Assembly (NCBI RefSeq): GCF_032854445.1
Contig: NC_088300.1
Span: 78,409,084 to 78,473,083 of the forward strand
DNA from: Liolophura sinensis
Lineage: Eukaryota; Mollusca; Polyplacophora; Chitonida; Chitonidae
Length of the DNA stretch: 64,000 bases
Direction: 5' to 3'
The translations under genes and the position numbers were made by a program. Under the pieces are notes generated by a model. The model ran no database searches, was not told the origin of the DNA, and worked only from the letters and a program-made list of their open reading frames with translations. Below, piece by piece: positions 51,601 to 63,440 of this stretch (positions are counted from its first letter, which is position 1; the number at the start of each line of letters is the position of its first letter).

Positions 51601-54600
51601 AAATATACCATATCAAAATTGTTCTGAAACAAGCAATTGGTAATTTAATAAAGGAAACATTTGAGATATGGCGTTAGGGGTATTGAGATATTTCAGCCCA
51701 CTCTGGTAGGGCAGATGATAGGTTCTAGTTGAAGTTCTGCAGGAGATTTCTTTCTTCCATGCTTACCCAAACCAGATAATAGTGAAACTGTTGAGGTTCA
51801 CATGCTGAAATAAACATCGTATAATCCTTCAGGTGGCAAACATACGTAAGAGACCTTTAAAGGCTGAGGAGCATACATTTCCTTCTCTGTTTTCTTTATT
51901 GCATCATATAACAACCACCATATTTGTATTGTGTTGTTTAAATAATAATACTGCTATCGTGCATTAAGAGAAAAATTCTTGAGACGCTAAACAATTATCA
52001 GAAATAGAATAAATAGTAACATCTGTAAAATGTAATGTTTACCAATGGTGTATTTGTATCACTGTAAAAATTAAATGGAAGTACATGTGGTTATGATATG
52101 AAGGGCAAAACTTATTATCTCATGGTTTGGAATTCTTCTGTACTGGTACCTGTAATTTCCTAAATGTAAATGCTTATGTAGAAATATAGCTATCGGGGTC
52201 TAGTTACAGTATTCGTACATGTAGGTGTGTTTATCATGTATTATATTAGTCCCAGGTATCATACACAATACAGGTATCGTGTACAGTATTGACCCTTTTT
52301 TGTCCTCTTTGCCTAATTTCACTGCTCTTCTGACTTTATTTATTCATTCAAGCAGTAAAGGCAACTTACTTTTCATCATGTACGTACTAATGTTCTGCAA
52401 CACAGTTGCCTAGTTTGTAGAAATTATAGCATCTTGTGATTGTTATTTTTAGACCCAGAGGCATAATTATTTGACTACCCTTGTAGAACTGCTAACAGAG
52501 AAATGATGAATGTGTAAAAAAATGTCCTTTCTATGCATTAAATGAGCAGAAATGGAAAAAGAATCAATACTTTGCCTCTACACGTGTTGGGAATTACATA
52601 TTTGCCCTGAACAACTTCTGCCCCACCCACCAGCTTTCCCATATATGTTAATGCAGCTGTTGCAGTAGTGAAATTGACTAACTGTACAAAGTAAAGCTGA
52701 AATACACTTTATATTCTCCATTTCATATGCATGCAAATGTGAAAATGGTAATTTCTTAACAGCTTTATAATGGTATGGGTTCTATGCCATATACACACAC
52801 AATAGTTCTAAAAGATCTCCAGATAATCTGCAAGAATTTTTGTCATAAAAGTAATCTTTGGCCCCAATTTTCAGTTTTTTGCAGCTGTAGAATTTACTAA
52901 TACTTGCCTTTATATGTATGGCCATCACACTAGTGATGTTAGTTTTCTTTGATATGAGTGACTTCAGTGTTAGTATTTACGTTAATCTGGGGACGGACCA
53001 TCCATTGATCTCACCATCCAGTGTCTGTAGGCATGCAGCCATACCATGTTGCTGGGTACCCTTGTAAGGCAGTGTAAATGCTTGCCTGGTATAGCAATCA
53101 ATATGCTGGCCAGGATAGAAACATTCTCTGGGGGCGTGATCAATATTCCAGGCTACAGATTGGGTCAGAAAATCAGCTGCATGTTCAGTGCTCCTGCCTC
53201 TGCACAAGTAGTCTTGATTCTAAATGAGAGCTGCATTGCCCTATAATCTGGTACCAGGATTAGGTGTACATTTATTTATAAGAGAAACGAAAAGAAGTCT
53301 CTGGTCTCTGATTTACAGTGTACAAATGTGTGCAGAATTTTGAGATATTAGATGTAGCTGTGTTATGTCTTTACAACAAGTCAAGAGTGTTGCCGTATGG
53401 TTTATTAAATGTGGAATGTGATATGATTACAACAATACCACAGCTATTCTGAGAAACTCCTCTTACAGCTCAAAGGTAATTTGCATTTCTTGTGTTGCCT
53501 GTTACCTTAACAATACAACAACCATGTAACATTTTTTATTATTGTACACGTTTTTTTCTTATAGTGTATGATCAAAGGGAATTGAAATTAAGTTCATCTT
53601 GTTACTGTTCATACTACATGTATATGGGTTAAAATTCATGTACAATTTTAACCATGGCCATTTATTTATTGTTTATTTTTTTCTTGAGGGCTTGATTTTG
53701 AGGACTCCAGTGGTGTATATGCATCAAAAGTGCTAACCACCTTGTTATCGCAGTGGGACAAAGAGGAATTGCAATGCCAATACATTAATTTATGCATTGA
53801 TGGACAGTGCTACATGTACTTTACAAAGGAATAGCTGAGAACCTGTGACCTTCTGTTGTGTTCAAAAACACTTGATTTGTGCTTTAAAATGTCATTTAAA
53901 ACATCAAATTATGACTTACCTATTATATTTCAATGGGAATGGTTTGTGTGAATGCTTCATGCAAGTGTACTTTACACGTACTCATGACTGCAACTACAAA
54001 AAACATTGTGTGCATACATGGCAGTGCTTTGGTAATAGACATGTAAAGTCAAGGTGCACATTTAATTGCAAAATTATTGTATGTAGTATATAAAAGGATC
54101 TTGTAGTTTCTTAAAAAAAAAGATTTTTATGGCAGTCTTTATTTCTGCAGTCGGTCTTTATGTTATTCTGGTGATTTGACCACAATAACTTAATTTGAAT
54201 TGCATGTGTACTGATGGTTGTCAAGAGACTGGAACTCTCAGTTGCTTGAATGAGAAAACCATATGGCTATCAATGTTGGGATCACATTGCAGCAGGCATT
54301 TGGTGTCATATTCATGCACAATTATCACACATCACGTGTTTCATTTTCTTATAAACTTAGCCCAGGAAGTTTTAAATAGTACTGGTTGAGAAAAATCTTG
54401 TTCTTGTGTGTGTTCACTCCTCCTAGGACTCAAAACAGTCTGACCTAAAAACTCATAATCATGTTTTTGTGTAGTTCTGTAGATCTAGGGCATGATATCG
54501 GTTTGTGGAAATGTAGGTCATATACATACTTACCTACATACATCTGCCATTAGCAGTACAAGTGGCACCTCACTTCTGGGGAATTGTTGCAGATGTATTT

Positions 54601-57600
54601 GCATGGTATTTATGGGATCTGACACTAATAAACTTTGATATGGCTGTTCTAAAAATGCACAGATATATTTGTTTTGTTCCGATTTAATTAACTTGAATTT
54701 GTTATATTTTGGCTTAGAAAGATGGGTGTTTTGAAGAAGTTAATATTGTGAATGAAAAAATAAACCCTTTTATCAAAATTTATTATAGGGCTTATTTTGC
54801 AGGGTGAGTTGGGTTATGCCTAGAACATATTTTTATTTTCTTTCTTTCATTGATTTTTTATGCTGTACTCCAGAATATTTCTCTTATATGAGGATGGCCA
54901 ACATTATGGTAGGAAGAAAGAGGGCAGAGTCCAACTTAAAGCTATGATTATCCATATGTTGATGGCAGACCTTCCCATATGTATGTATGACCATACAATT
55001 TCCATGTATATTTGAATTCACAGCGATTAGTGAACATAATTTAATGATAGCCTTGTGGTGGTTTAATTCCTGTCAATGGTTTGAAAAGTCACATGCTTTT
55101 TCTCCTTGGGTAGTTAATCTTAGCTGTCATAATTTCATCTCATCTTTCACCTCTTTTCTTACATAAGAATATAGAGTTATGTTTAGATACAATCTATTCA
55201 TCTTCACTATTTGGTTTTGGTGGTCTACTATGTTGACTGTGTTGGCTGTCTATAGGGCACTGCCATTTTAGCGAGAGAGTTGTCTTCAAAGAATGTATAT
55301 TAGAAATGAAACAGCATATTTGAAGATGTGCAGATGGTGAAAGAGGGTGTAGTGTTCATCTCATTCTAAGCACATTTGTTGTACTTTCTACTGCGAGGAA
55401 TAATGGTGGCACATTGTTCATTTCAAGATCAGCTGGAAGTTAGTGTTATAATGTACGTACCTATAGATCATATTGTGATATATGTAATTTGTGTCCAATT
55501 CTATTTTGGTTATACATTATTCTTTATTATTAAATATACTTTAATAGTTTTAGTATTTAGCACACACAAAAAAAATGTTATATACATACATCAACCTGTA
55601 TGTACATACGCTGAAGTAATAATTTTACAGAAAAGAGAAGTTGTTATTCCTATAGCTTGGTCAAATTATCACAGAGCAGTTGTATACAGACCTGTATCTG
55701 TGTTCATGTATATAAACTGTATGCTGGATTTTAAGTGTGCAGCATTGTATTGAAAAGTTAATTTGTCAGTGTCAGTGCAGTGATGCCAACAGTTTTAATA
55801 AGTGGTAGGATGCTTAGGTGTTTTTATGGCTTATCGTACTTTGGCTATTTGTTGTAGCCCTGAGTGAACATTAATGCTACTGATATCAACAGAACCAGAA
55901 AAGTATCCAGCTGTGACTCCTAAAGATGAATCATAAACTGTTTTTTTTTTAAACTGTAATGTGCTAAAAATGTTTTCTTATCTTTGCAGGAAAGTTTCCA
56001 TTCACTTGTAATGCTTTCACTGAGGAGAATACAATACTTGATGACAGCTGTTTGGATCAGACAGTACCCAACCTGTCTCCTCGTGGCTCCCCCAGTTCTC
56101 AGCCTGGAATGGAAAGAGTAGAGCGGTTTTCTCGTAAAGTTTTTGTTGGGGGGCTGCCACCTGATATTGATGAGGGTAAGTTTGGTTACATTGAAAATAG
56201 TTACATGTTTATAGTAAGTTATGAAGATCATTGACGTAAGCACAAACATATATGAGCATGACAGAATTGATGGGGCTCAATGTTAGTGGATAATCAACAA
56301 TATTCCCATGCACATGTATACAAGATGTCAGCTAGCACTGTTGTTAAATTCTGATTCATGCCTCCTTTGACATTCATTTTTAGTACTGTGTGTACATGTA
56401 CACGTCACAGGTACAAATGTAAGGCTTCTGTTTTCAGCATTTTTCCTGAACATTTTTTTTTAGTGATTTCCATCTTGTCAGTTTGATGAAGGTTTCTGCG
56501 AACAGCACCATATGACTCATGTGTTAATGAAATAAACCAACTACTGAGCTGATTGTGGTATTATACCACTGTTATTACTTGCCTTTGTGAGTCCTCCAGT
56601 ATGCCTGCACATGTTGCATGTCTGTTTGTATTTGATATTACTTGCATATAAGCTTCTTTGCTGTTCTGATTGCAGAAGAAATTACAGCAGCTTTTAGAAG
56701 ATTTGGGCCTCTTGTGGTAGATTGGCCACACAAGGCTGAGAGCAAGTCATATTTTCCCCCTAAAGGTGAGCCCAGGAAGTTTGCTGGAAAGAAAGACTTA
56801 ATTACAGGAAACTGATGCTGTTGCTGCACTATTGATTTGTGAAGCTGAAAGGTGTATCCATTATCCCTTATCAGAAATGTGGTTATCACATGTTCTTACG
56901 CAGTGTATTGATTTGTTCGTTGTGGCAGGTCATTCTAGATAAATTGATTGTAAAACTTCATGTTTATTGACCTGGGAGATTTTGCTGACTACCAAAGGCT
57001 AAAAGTCCTTGTTGCGTAGAGTAGATCATTGGGCCATTGTCGGGGTGTAACCACAACTCAGACTGCTTGGTTGCTGAAACAGAACTGAAGAACAGAAAGC
57101 TCTGCTGCTTCCATATTAGTCTGCATCCAGCAAGTATGAGAAAGATGTGGTCTTATTTTACAGGTTACTGTTTCCTGTTGTTCCAAGATGAAATGTCTGT
57201 CCAAGCCTTGATAGAGTCCTGCATTCTTGATGATGACAAGCTGTACTGGTGTGTCTCCAGTCCCACAATGAAAGACAAACCAGTAAGTAAAACTGATAAT
57301 GATACTTCATATACAATAACATTTATCATACACCGAAAAGTCAGTCATTATGCATTGTAGTTTGAACATAATCATTGCATTCATAATTTATCATAAGTAG
57401 TATTTTTCCTCAATATATGAGGCAACTGTAAGGTTAGAGAGAAAGTGTACATTGGCACACTAGTTCAGAAATGGGAAGGAGGGCATTTTTTAATGTCGAT
57501 TCTGACAGATTCATTCAGAATGTGGATATGGGTGAAGTTTGTGTGAAGTCTGACTCATGAAGCCATTTTCATGTCAGAATTTGAAAAGTTATTGAATTGC

Positions 57601-59317
57601 TCAGCTTTTGGCGCTAAGAGATCAGATCTTGAACTTCTGGAAATGCCCTACTGAAACAGGCTAACTATAGGCCTTGGGGTCTCTTTGGGTTTTCTTCGTT
57701 ACCGGTATGTTATCAGTGCATAAACAGCTGCTACTGGATGGCATCAGTAAAGTATTTTCTAATGTTCGCTTTTCTTTTTTTTCCCTCTTGTAAATAGGTT
57801 CAGATACGACCATGGAGCCTCAGTGATTCTGATTTTGTGATGGATGGTTCCCAACCTCTTGATCCCAGAAAGACAATATTTGTTGGAGGAGTTCCAAGAC
57901 CTTTGAGAGCTGGTAAGGAGTCTTCTCAAATTTACACTGTCAGAATACAGTTACATGTACCAACTAGTATGCAGGCTTAAGTATAAAGCACGCCTGAAAT
58001 TATCTTTTCCTAAAGTTTTAGCCAATGTTGATACACTTGGCTTCATCTTGTCAGTATGGATAAAACCCATACTTTATTTTCATATAGTTAAACATCTAAT
58101 ATATAAACCAAAAAGCTTATTGTTAGCCTGTGTGTTTCAGTGGAGTTGGCAATGATAATGGACCGTCTGTACGGTGGGGTGTGTTATGCTGGTATCGACA
58201 CAGATCCAGAGCTGAAGTATCCTAAGGGGGCAGGGAGAGTGGCCTTCTCCAATCAGCAAAGCTACATAGCTGCAATCAGTGCTCGCTTTGTTCAGCTGCA
58301 GCATGGTGATATAGATAAACGGGTAAGGAGGATGCATCACAAATTCAGTTTTCTGTTCTTCTTATGAGTGTCAGGAAACTTATCACATCCATTACTCTGC
58401 ACAGATACCATTTCCATGATCAGGGGTTGACAAGTGTCAGATTTAATTCAGCCATTTGAAATGATTTGTTGGTTATGTGTGAATATTAGTGCACTTGATA
58501 TCGGGGGTATAAACTGACTATAATTTGTGCAGTTTCTCTCATTTTAGCTTGTGTTTTCTGTTAACAAGCCTTTATGCATAGTCTCCTACACATGGAATAT
58601 ATATAGGCCTTCAAAGTGTTTTAACATTAGGCATTTCTTGATAGTTAAATGTAGGACTGCTTTGTTGGCCTTTATTTTCTTGTATGAGAACATCTGCAGT
58701 ATGCTGAATGTACACGTAGAGTTTACTTAAATGAAGTTGCTAGAACTTTAGGTTTTTCTTAGTGTAGGTCAAAAAAGTACTGATATATATTTATGGGTCA
58801 AAAAGCTGCAATCTTTTTAATTTCATTTTTGATCACATTATGCTGGTTATATAATATTTATTATTTAATTTGCCTTTCAGGTAGCATTACTCTTAGTAAG
58901 TAAACACTAATGTTTATGCAAGGTTGTGTGTCATTGTTTCTGCAGAGGAACAGAGCTTTTTGATTAATGAACATTCCCTGAAGAAATGTCTACAGAAAGA
59001 AAGTTTATGGTAATAAATAAGCTTTTGAGATATGATGGTTGACTCCTTTCTGGCTGCTTTGTAACATCTTTTCTCTGTTCTTTTTTTAGGTTGAAGTAAA
59101 GCCTTATGTTCTGGATGACCAGATGTGTGATGAGTGTCAAGGGGCTCGCTGTGGAGGGAAATTTGCACCATTCTTCTGTGCTAATGTAACTTGCCTGCAG
59201 TATTACTGTGAACACTGCTGGGCCCAGATTCATTCTCGCCCAGGACGGGAGTTCCACAAACCTCTAGTCAAGGAGGGGGCAGATAGACCCCGAGCAGTTC
59301 CTTTTCGCTGGTGCTAG
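47685..59317 (+). CDS. CPEB2/3/4: CPEB2/3/4-class (Orb2-type) cytoplasmic polyadenylation element-binding protein, complete
   Basis: Sequence-specific RNA-binding translational regulator that binds U-rich elements in 3' UTRs and controls poly(A) length and translation in germ cells, early development and synapses; cytoplasmic. Exons: 47685-48638, 50500-50599, 55990-56175, 56676-56765, 57164-57282, 57798-57912, 58141-58322, 59090-59317 (1974 bp, 657 residues). Start: MGDYGFG matches vertebrate CPEB4, and an in-frame TAA at 47667-47669 excludes earlier ATGs. Residues 1-318 are low complexity, rich in Q, N, H, S and P. RRM1 is about 399-483 (RNP2 VFVGGL 402-407, RNP1-like GYCFLLF 444-450). RRM2 starts near 508 (RNP2 IFVGGV 510-515, RNP1 GRVAFSN 553-559). 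The C-terminal ZZ-type zinc finger has C595, C598, C603, C612, C617, C622, C625, H630 and H638. RRM-ZZ is near-identical to vertebrate CPEB2-4 and unlike CPEB1. Alternative exons cannot be excluded. Confidence 0.97.
48639..50499 (+). other. CPEB2/3/4: CPEB intron 1
   Basis: 1861 bp, GTAAAT to AACAG. Unique sequence with no further exon seen. Confidence 0.9.
50500..50599 (+). CDS. CPEB2/3/4: CPEB coding exon 2
   Basis: 100 bp. The acceptor reads TTTTTGAACAG/GACCGC and the donor ATGAAGG/GTAAGA. It encodes residues 319-351 plus one base, including SLESHLLDIMRS, equivalent to the conserved SLESSLIDIMR segment of CPEB4. Confidence 0.93.
50600..55989 (+). other. CPEB2/3/4: CPEB intron 2
   Basis: 5390 bp, GTAAGA to TTGCAG. 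It contains the diverged SINE at 54.85 kb. Vertebrate CPEB2-4 genes carry alternatively spliced short exons in the corresponding region; I could not identify one by eye. Confidence 0.85.
54845..54990 (-). mobile_element. Old diverged SINE copy in CPEB intron 2
   Basis: TTTTTTATGCTGTACTCCAG, AATATTTCTCTTATATGAGG, CCAACATTATGGTAGGAAGA and TGGCAGACCTTCCCATATGT follow the reverse complement of the SINE from tail to mid-region at roughly 75-80% by eye. It is more diverged than the copies with duplications. Confidence 0.72.
55990..56175 (+). CDS. CPEB2/3/4: CPEB coding exon 3 (linker and start of RRM1)
   Basis: 186 bp. The acceptor reads TCTTTGCAG/GAAAG and the donor GATGAGG/GTAAGT. It encodes residues 352-413: a linker with SPRGSPSS, then ERVERFSRKVFVGGLPPDI, the conserved start of RRM1. 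Confidence 0.95.
56676..56765 (+). CDS. CPEB2/3/4: CPEB coding exon 4 (RRM1 middle)
   Basis: 90 bp. The acceptor reads TGATTGCAG/AAGAA and the donor CCTAAAG/GTGAGC. It encodes residues 414-443, including ITAAFRRFGPLVVDWPHKAE and SYFPPK, near-identical to vertebrate CPEB4. Confidence 0.96.
57164..57282 (+). CDS. CPEB2/3/4: CPEB coding exon 5 (RRM1 end)
   Basis: 119 bp. The acceptor reads TTATTTTACAG/GTTAC and the donor AAACCA/GTAAGT. It encodes residues 444-483 with the RNP1-like GYCFLLFQDE and VSSPTMKDKP. Residue 446 is cysteine where human CPEB4 has alanine. Confidence 0.96.
57798..57912 (+). CDS. CPEB2/3/4: CPEB coding exon 6 (inter-RRM linker, RRM2 start)
   Basis: 115 bp. The acceptor reads TAAATAG/GTTCAG and the donor AGAGCTG/GTAAGG. 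It encodes residues 484-521, including VQIRPWSLSDSDFVMDGSQP and KTIFVGGVPRPLRA. Confidence 0.96.
58141..58322 (+). CDS. CPEB2/3/4: CPEB coding exon 7 (RRM2)
   Basis: 182 bp. The acceptor reads TGTGTTTCAG/TGGAG and the donor AAACGG/GTAAGG. It encodes residues 522-582, most of RRM2, including YGGVCYAGIDTDPELKYPKG and the RNP1 sequence GRVAFSN, essentially invariant in the CPEB2-4 class. Confidence 0.97.
59090..59317 (+). CDS. CPEB2/3/4: CPEB coding exon 8 (ZZ zinc finger and stop)
   Basis: 228 bp including the TAG stop. The acceptor reads CTTTTTTTAG/GTTGAA. It encodes residues 583-657: VEVKPYVLDDQ, then the zinc-binding C-C-C-C-C-C-C-H-H series, and the end PFRWC. The vertebrate end is FRWN; the final residue differs. 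Confidence 0.97.
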   Translation, partial: VEVKPYVLDDQMCDECQGARCGGKFAPFFCANVTCLQYYCEHCWAQIHSRPGREFHKPLVKEGADRPRAVPFRWC

Positions 59318-62300
59318 AAGTCTTTTCAAGTCAGCTTATTACTGGTGATGATAATTATTACATATATTAACTAGTCCTCTTACCTCACTAGCCTATTTTC
59401 ACATACCAAAGCAATTACTACGGTGATTATTAATATATATGTTGATCCAGTGGTTTCTCTTGGTGTTTGTGCCATTCGGGTGTAAGCAAATTTCTTAAAT
59501 GTTGTTATTGATTGTCTGAGTCAGAGATGTTGCAAAGTGCAGCTGTATTTTTATTATTCGTATTTATCATCTTCGTCACATTTGTTCGTATTGGCTGTTC
59601 CAAGTAAAACACCTGCTTATGCTTTGTCTGATCTAGAGAACAAGCCAGAATTTAGACTTTATTTTTCTGACCACATTGCTTGCCTATGTTTACTATTTGT
59701 TGACTGGTGTATTGTCTTGATCTCACTATACCAAAGACTGTTTGTGGTACTGTGTTCAAGCAGATGATTCTTTTTTTATCTAGTCAGAATCTGAAGTTAT
59801 GGATGCACTTTGTGCCACTTGGTTGATGAGTATCTACTATCTTTCAGTTCTATTTCGTTGCCTTAGTTGTAGCTCTGGCATCACGGTATTAATTTGTTTT
59901 AAGTCTGACACTCATGGCTACATTTTAATATAGCTCTGAAAGAGGGTATATCAAATGTAAGAAAAACAGAAAAAAATATATAAAAATATTTATAAGTATT
60001 GCTTTATTAATATATATTATAAATTAGACAATCAATTATATTTTTGTTTCATTATTCTCATACAAGTATTTATAGTAAAGTTGTATTTTATGTGAATGAT
60101 TGCACATTGGAAGTTATTTCTAAGGATGAGTGAGTTCTGTCTAGTCAGAAATTTTCAAATCAGTGAAGTGTATGTTTTTGTAGAGAGGTTGGTCAAAGAC
60201 ATACCGTTGTGGGATTATAGTATGTTGATGGCTTTCTGCTTTCAGTTGGTGTATATACATTTGTGACCATGGCTGCTTTCAGCAGTCCTCACAGCAGTAG
60301 TATTTAATATCCATTCATTGTTATATGACATAAATTAATCTGAATTTCTAACTTTATGAGATACCTAGTTTTTACTGATGTTAACCAAATCTTCCACAGT
60401 TTTGCAAGCGTTTTTTAATCTTCATTAAATTATCACAAATTTTGACTAAATGTTTATTCCGTATAAATGTTGTGGATTGTTTGCATTTGTATCTGCATAC
60501 TGGTCGTGTATGTGGTGGTAAATCTAGGCTACGTAAAAACACCCGAAAGGTTCAGTTTTCATATAGTGATGGGCAAGAAATGGATATATGGATATGTCTA
60601 CATACTTCTCATTGTTAGAATATGACCTTTCTTTTATACTACAGTTTTGGTCAGTTTCTTGATGTATATCACCAGTAGAAAGTGTCTTTTTTTCTGTTGC
60701 CAAAACATGTGGTTGTAGGTTAAAGATGTGTTGTATTACAGGTGAAGACAGTTCATTTTTCGATCCAATAAGTTGGAATGTTTGTATAACACTTCTTGTC
60801 CTTCTTTTATGTTTGAAGGTGATATAACAGTATGTGTGAAAGAGAAATCCTTCAACACAAAGTTTATGTTTAAAGTTGCTCAATGGCTTATTTTATTATG
60901 ATACATAGTGATAGTGTCCAGTTTGTTAAACAGAATCACCATGGTAGTGTCCTACCATGTATATTTATTATACTTATTTTCTTGTTGTATATCTGTTACT
61001 TAGTGAAGAATCTTCTTCGTAGCCTCTACATATCAATATAGGCGTGCAAGTTGTTCCTGTGTGGCTGGTATATGTGTTGTGCAGTTGATGATAGCAGAGT
61101 AAGGTGTGCAGAGTTGTAGGATAAGAAATTGTGTATTTTTACTGGTATCTGTAATTTCACTTCAAAGGTGTATATGTGAAAGGTAGAAGAATATTGTGCA
61201 ACGGTTTGATGTTGACATAACTTGTCTTTGTTAATATTAGGGCTGTTTGGAAAAGGTGATTTGCTTTTGTAATACAGGTGGTTTTGAAATCTGGAATTCC
61301 AGTTCCCTACTTTCTATAAATATTCCACATGATGTTCTTCAATGGTGTAGTTTGAAAAGAATCCCAAACTAAGTGTTGAGAGTAAGAAATGTACAAAAAA
61401 CAAAAAAAAAAATTTAAAACAAGATTGAGGAAAATGGAAAAGTTATGAGGAGAAAACTGAGAAAAGAACTACAATTTATGAATAAATTAGCGCTTTTTAT
61501 TTTTCATCCCACATTTTGCATACAACAGTGAAACAGTTTCAGCTTTTATGAATTTTTTATTGTTGAATACCAATTTCAAAGTTTGATAATACTTGACAGT
61601 TTGTAATTTATGAAGTTCCATTTTTCAAACGTTTGTAATATTCCACAATTTTGTACTTCAGCATTTTGGATTTCTGGTGAAAAAAGAAAAATACATAAAG
61701 GAAAAAAAAGTGTTATGAAATTGCCACGTTTGACAGGAATTTTTAGCATTATTAAATTATTGTATTGAATTCTTTGGTATATGGTGCTATTTTGTTGGTA
61801 AAGTAAGAAAAAGACTTGGCCCATTTATGACAATTTTCAGTCCTCATGGAATGTATGTAGAAAGTTTATGTTGTACTCCTTTATTTTTGTACTATTTGAC
61901 TTGAAGATTTGCCTATGCCATGATGAGAATATTTGAACTGATCTGTGATTACTTATGTCAAAATGCTGACCTTTGCTCCAGGCCTCGGCATATCACCCTC
62001 AGTTTTTTTCCCATTTGTATGATGGTGATGGGTCACGAACTATCACAAAAATCCCCTTGGCATGTTGCAAGACCACTTTCTGTAGAACTTTCTTGGGTAA
62101 ACCTTTCAAGTGTAATGTGATGTTCCTAGTCTGTGATTGCAGCAGGATGGCCTCAGTTTATTGTATGTTAGTAAATGTTTGTTCTGGACCCCTACTGATG
62201 TGTGCTGATGCAGTCCTGTCAGCATTTATTGTAGCCTGTCCAGACAAAACTTACGAAATCTTTCGATTTCAAATGTAGTGATAGATGGAAGGTATTCATG

Positions 62301-63420
62301 CCTTTATTAGGTTTCCTTTTCATTGTATTATGATTATCTAAACTATACTTGTGATGCGTGGCTCTCCATGGTGTTCGCTGTCTGCAGTAATCTGACTGTA
62401 CTGAGCAGAGACAGTGTTGTGCCTACTTCCCTAACTCCATGTGGCCATTCGTTGCACAACCACAAGTGTGCGCTCCATCGAAATCCCCAGGTCCAGAAAA
62501 TGGGCCAGGTCCTTCATGTACTGTTGTGCAATACAATTTACCACAGTCAGCAAGTATACTAGTTTTGTACTAAAAGATGAAACGAAAACAATTCCAAGTC
62601 TTGTGCAAAACAGACAGTCCAGTGCTGGTGTGCAACCGAGCATTTAACAAATCCAGTCTTGCATGTTGATTTTTTTAATATTTGCCCAGACATGCGACTT
62701 ATGCCTTTTCATTGTTCTGATGATAAAGACAATGCTGCCACCTTTTAATAGTGGTTGGTTCATTAATGTTCCACTTATTTTTGGTATTGACTGTAAATAC
62801 ATAGATTTTTCCAAGAAATTTTGTCCCACTTAATATTTTTTGGTATACTTTTCATCAGTTGTATCATTATTACTTATTCTGGTCAGTGACGTGTTTGTTT
62901 ACTGATGTGAGAAGTCAACATTTTTTTGTGACGCCTTTGTCTCTTCAGTAGTTAATCCATGCAGTTAAAACTAACTTTTGAAGTTAAGATTTGATACAGT
63001 ATTAGTATTATGTCATGTTTTCTGGGATACATTGTATATGATTGTGTTGATAAAGCTGAGTTTATTTTCTGTTCTAACTTGAATTATTTTTGGAGTCATG
63101 ATTTTTTTAACATTTAATGGTTAAGCAAATGCTTTCCTGTTAATAATTAGCATTTATAGTCAGATTTGTGGTAATGTGTTATTCTGAATATGAAAGTTGG
63201 TCTATGGATCACATCCATAAATTCACACTAAAGCACAGGTTATTCTTGTCCATTCATCTGCATGCTTGAATAATATATCACAGTTTATTGACCAATTTTC
63301 ATACCAGTTGTGTTTTGTATATGGGAAGTTTTCTTAGTTATTTTCCGTTGTATGCAGTTAATGATATCCCAAAGTTTCTATGTTTTTTAAAATAATAAAA
63401 GCAGTCATTCTTTTATAATG
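59318..63420 (+). other. CPEB2/3/4: CPEB 3' UTR with CPE-like elements (inferred)
   Basis: About 4.1 kb after the stop has no convincing ORF or tandem repeat. Plus-strand TTTTAT hexamers (canonical cytoplasmic polyadenylation element) occur at 59549, 59774, 60086, 60891, 61495, 61544, 61555 and 63411; TTTTAAT occurs at 60413 and 62743. A Pumilio-type TGTAAATA lies at 62792. Vertebrate CPEB2-4 mRNAs also have multi-kilobase 3' UTRs. The extent is inferred from the poly(A) signal near 63.4 kb, without transcript data. Confidence 0.6.
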
Positions 63421-63440
63421 GATATCACTGGTGTCTTTGG
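63394..63440 (+). terminator. CPEB2/3/4: Probable poly(A) site of CPEB
   Basis: AATAAA at 63394-63399 is followed by a GT-rich block (GGTGTCTTTGGTGG) at about 63430, the usual downstream element spacing. Other AATAAA hexamers at 61481 and 63659 could serve as a shorter or a longer alternative end. Confidence 0.5.

Noticed and set aside
48639-55989. A CPEB3-type self-cleaving ribozyme in a CPEB intron
   Set aside because: The HDV-like ribozyme is known from mammalian CPEB3 intron 2. I saw no convincing double-pseudoknot fold here by eye; a structure-model search would decide.
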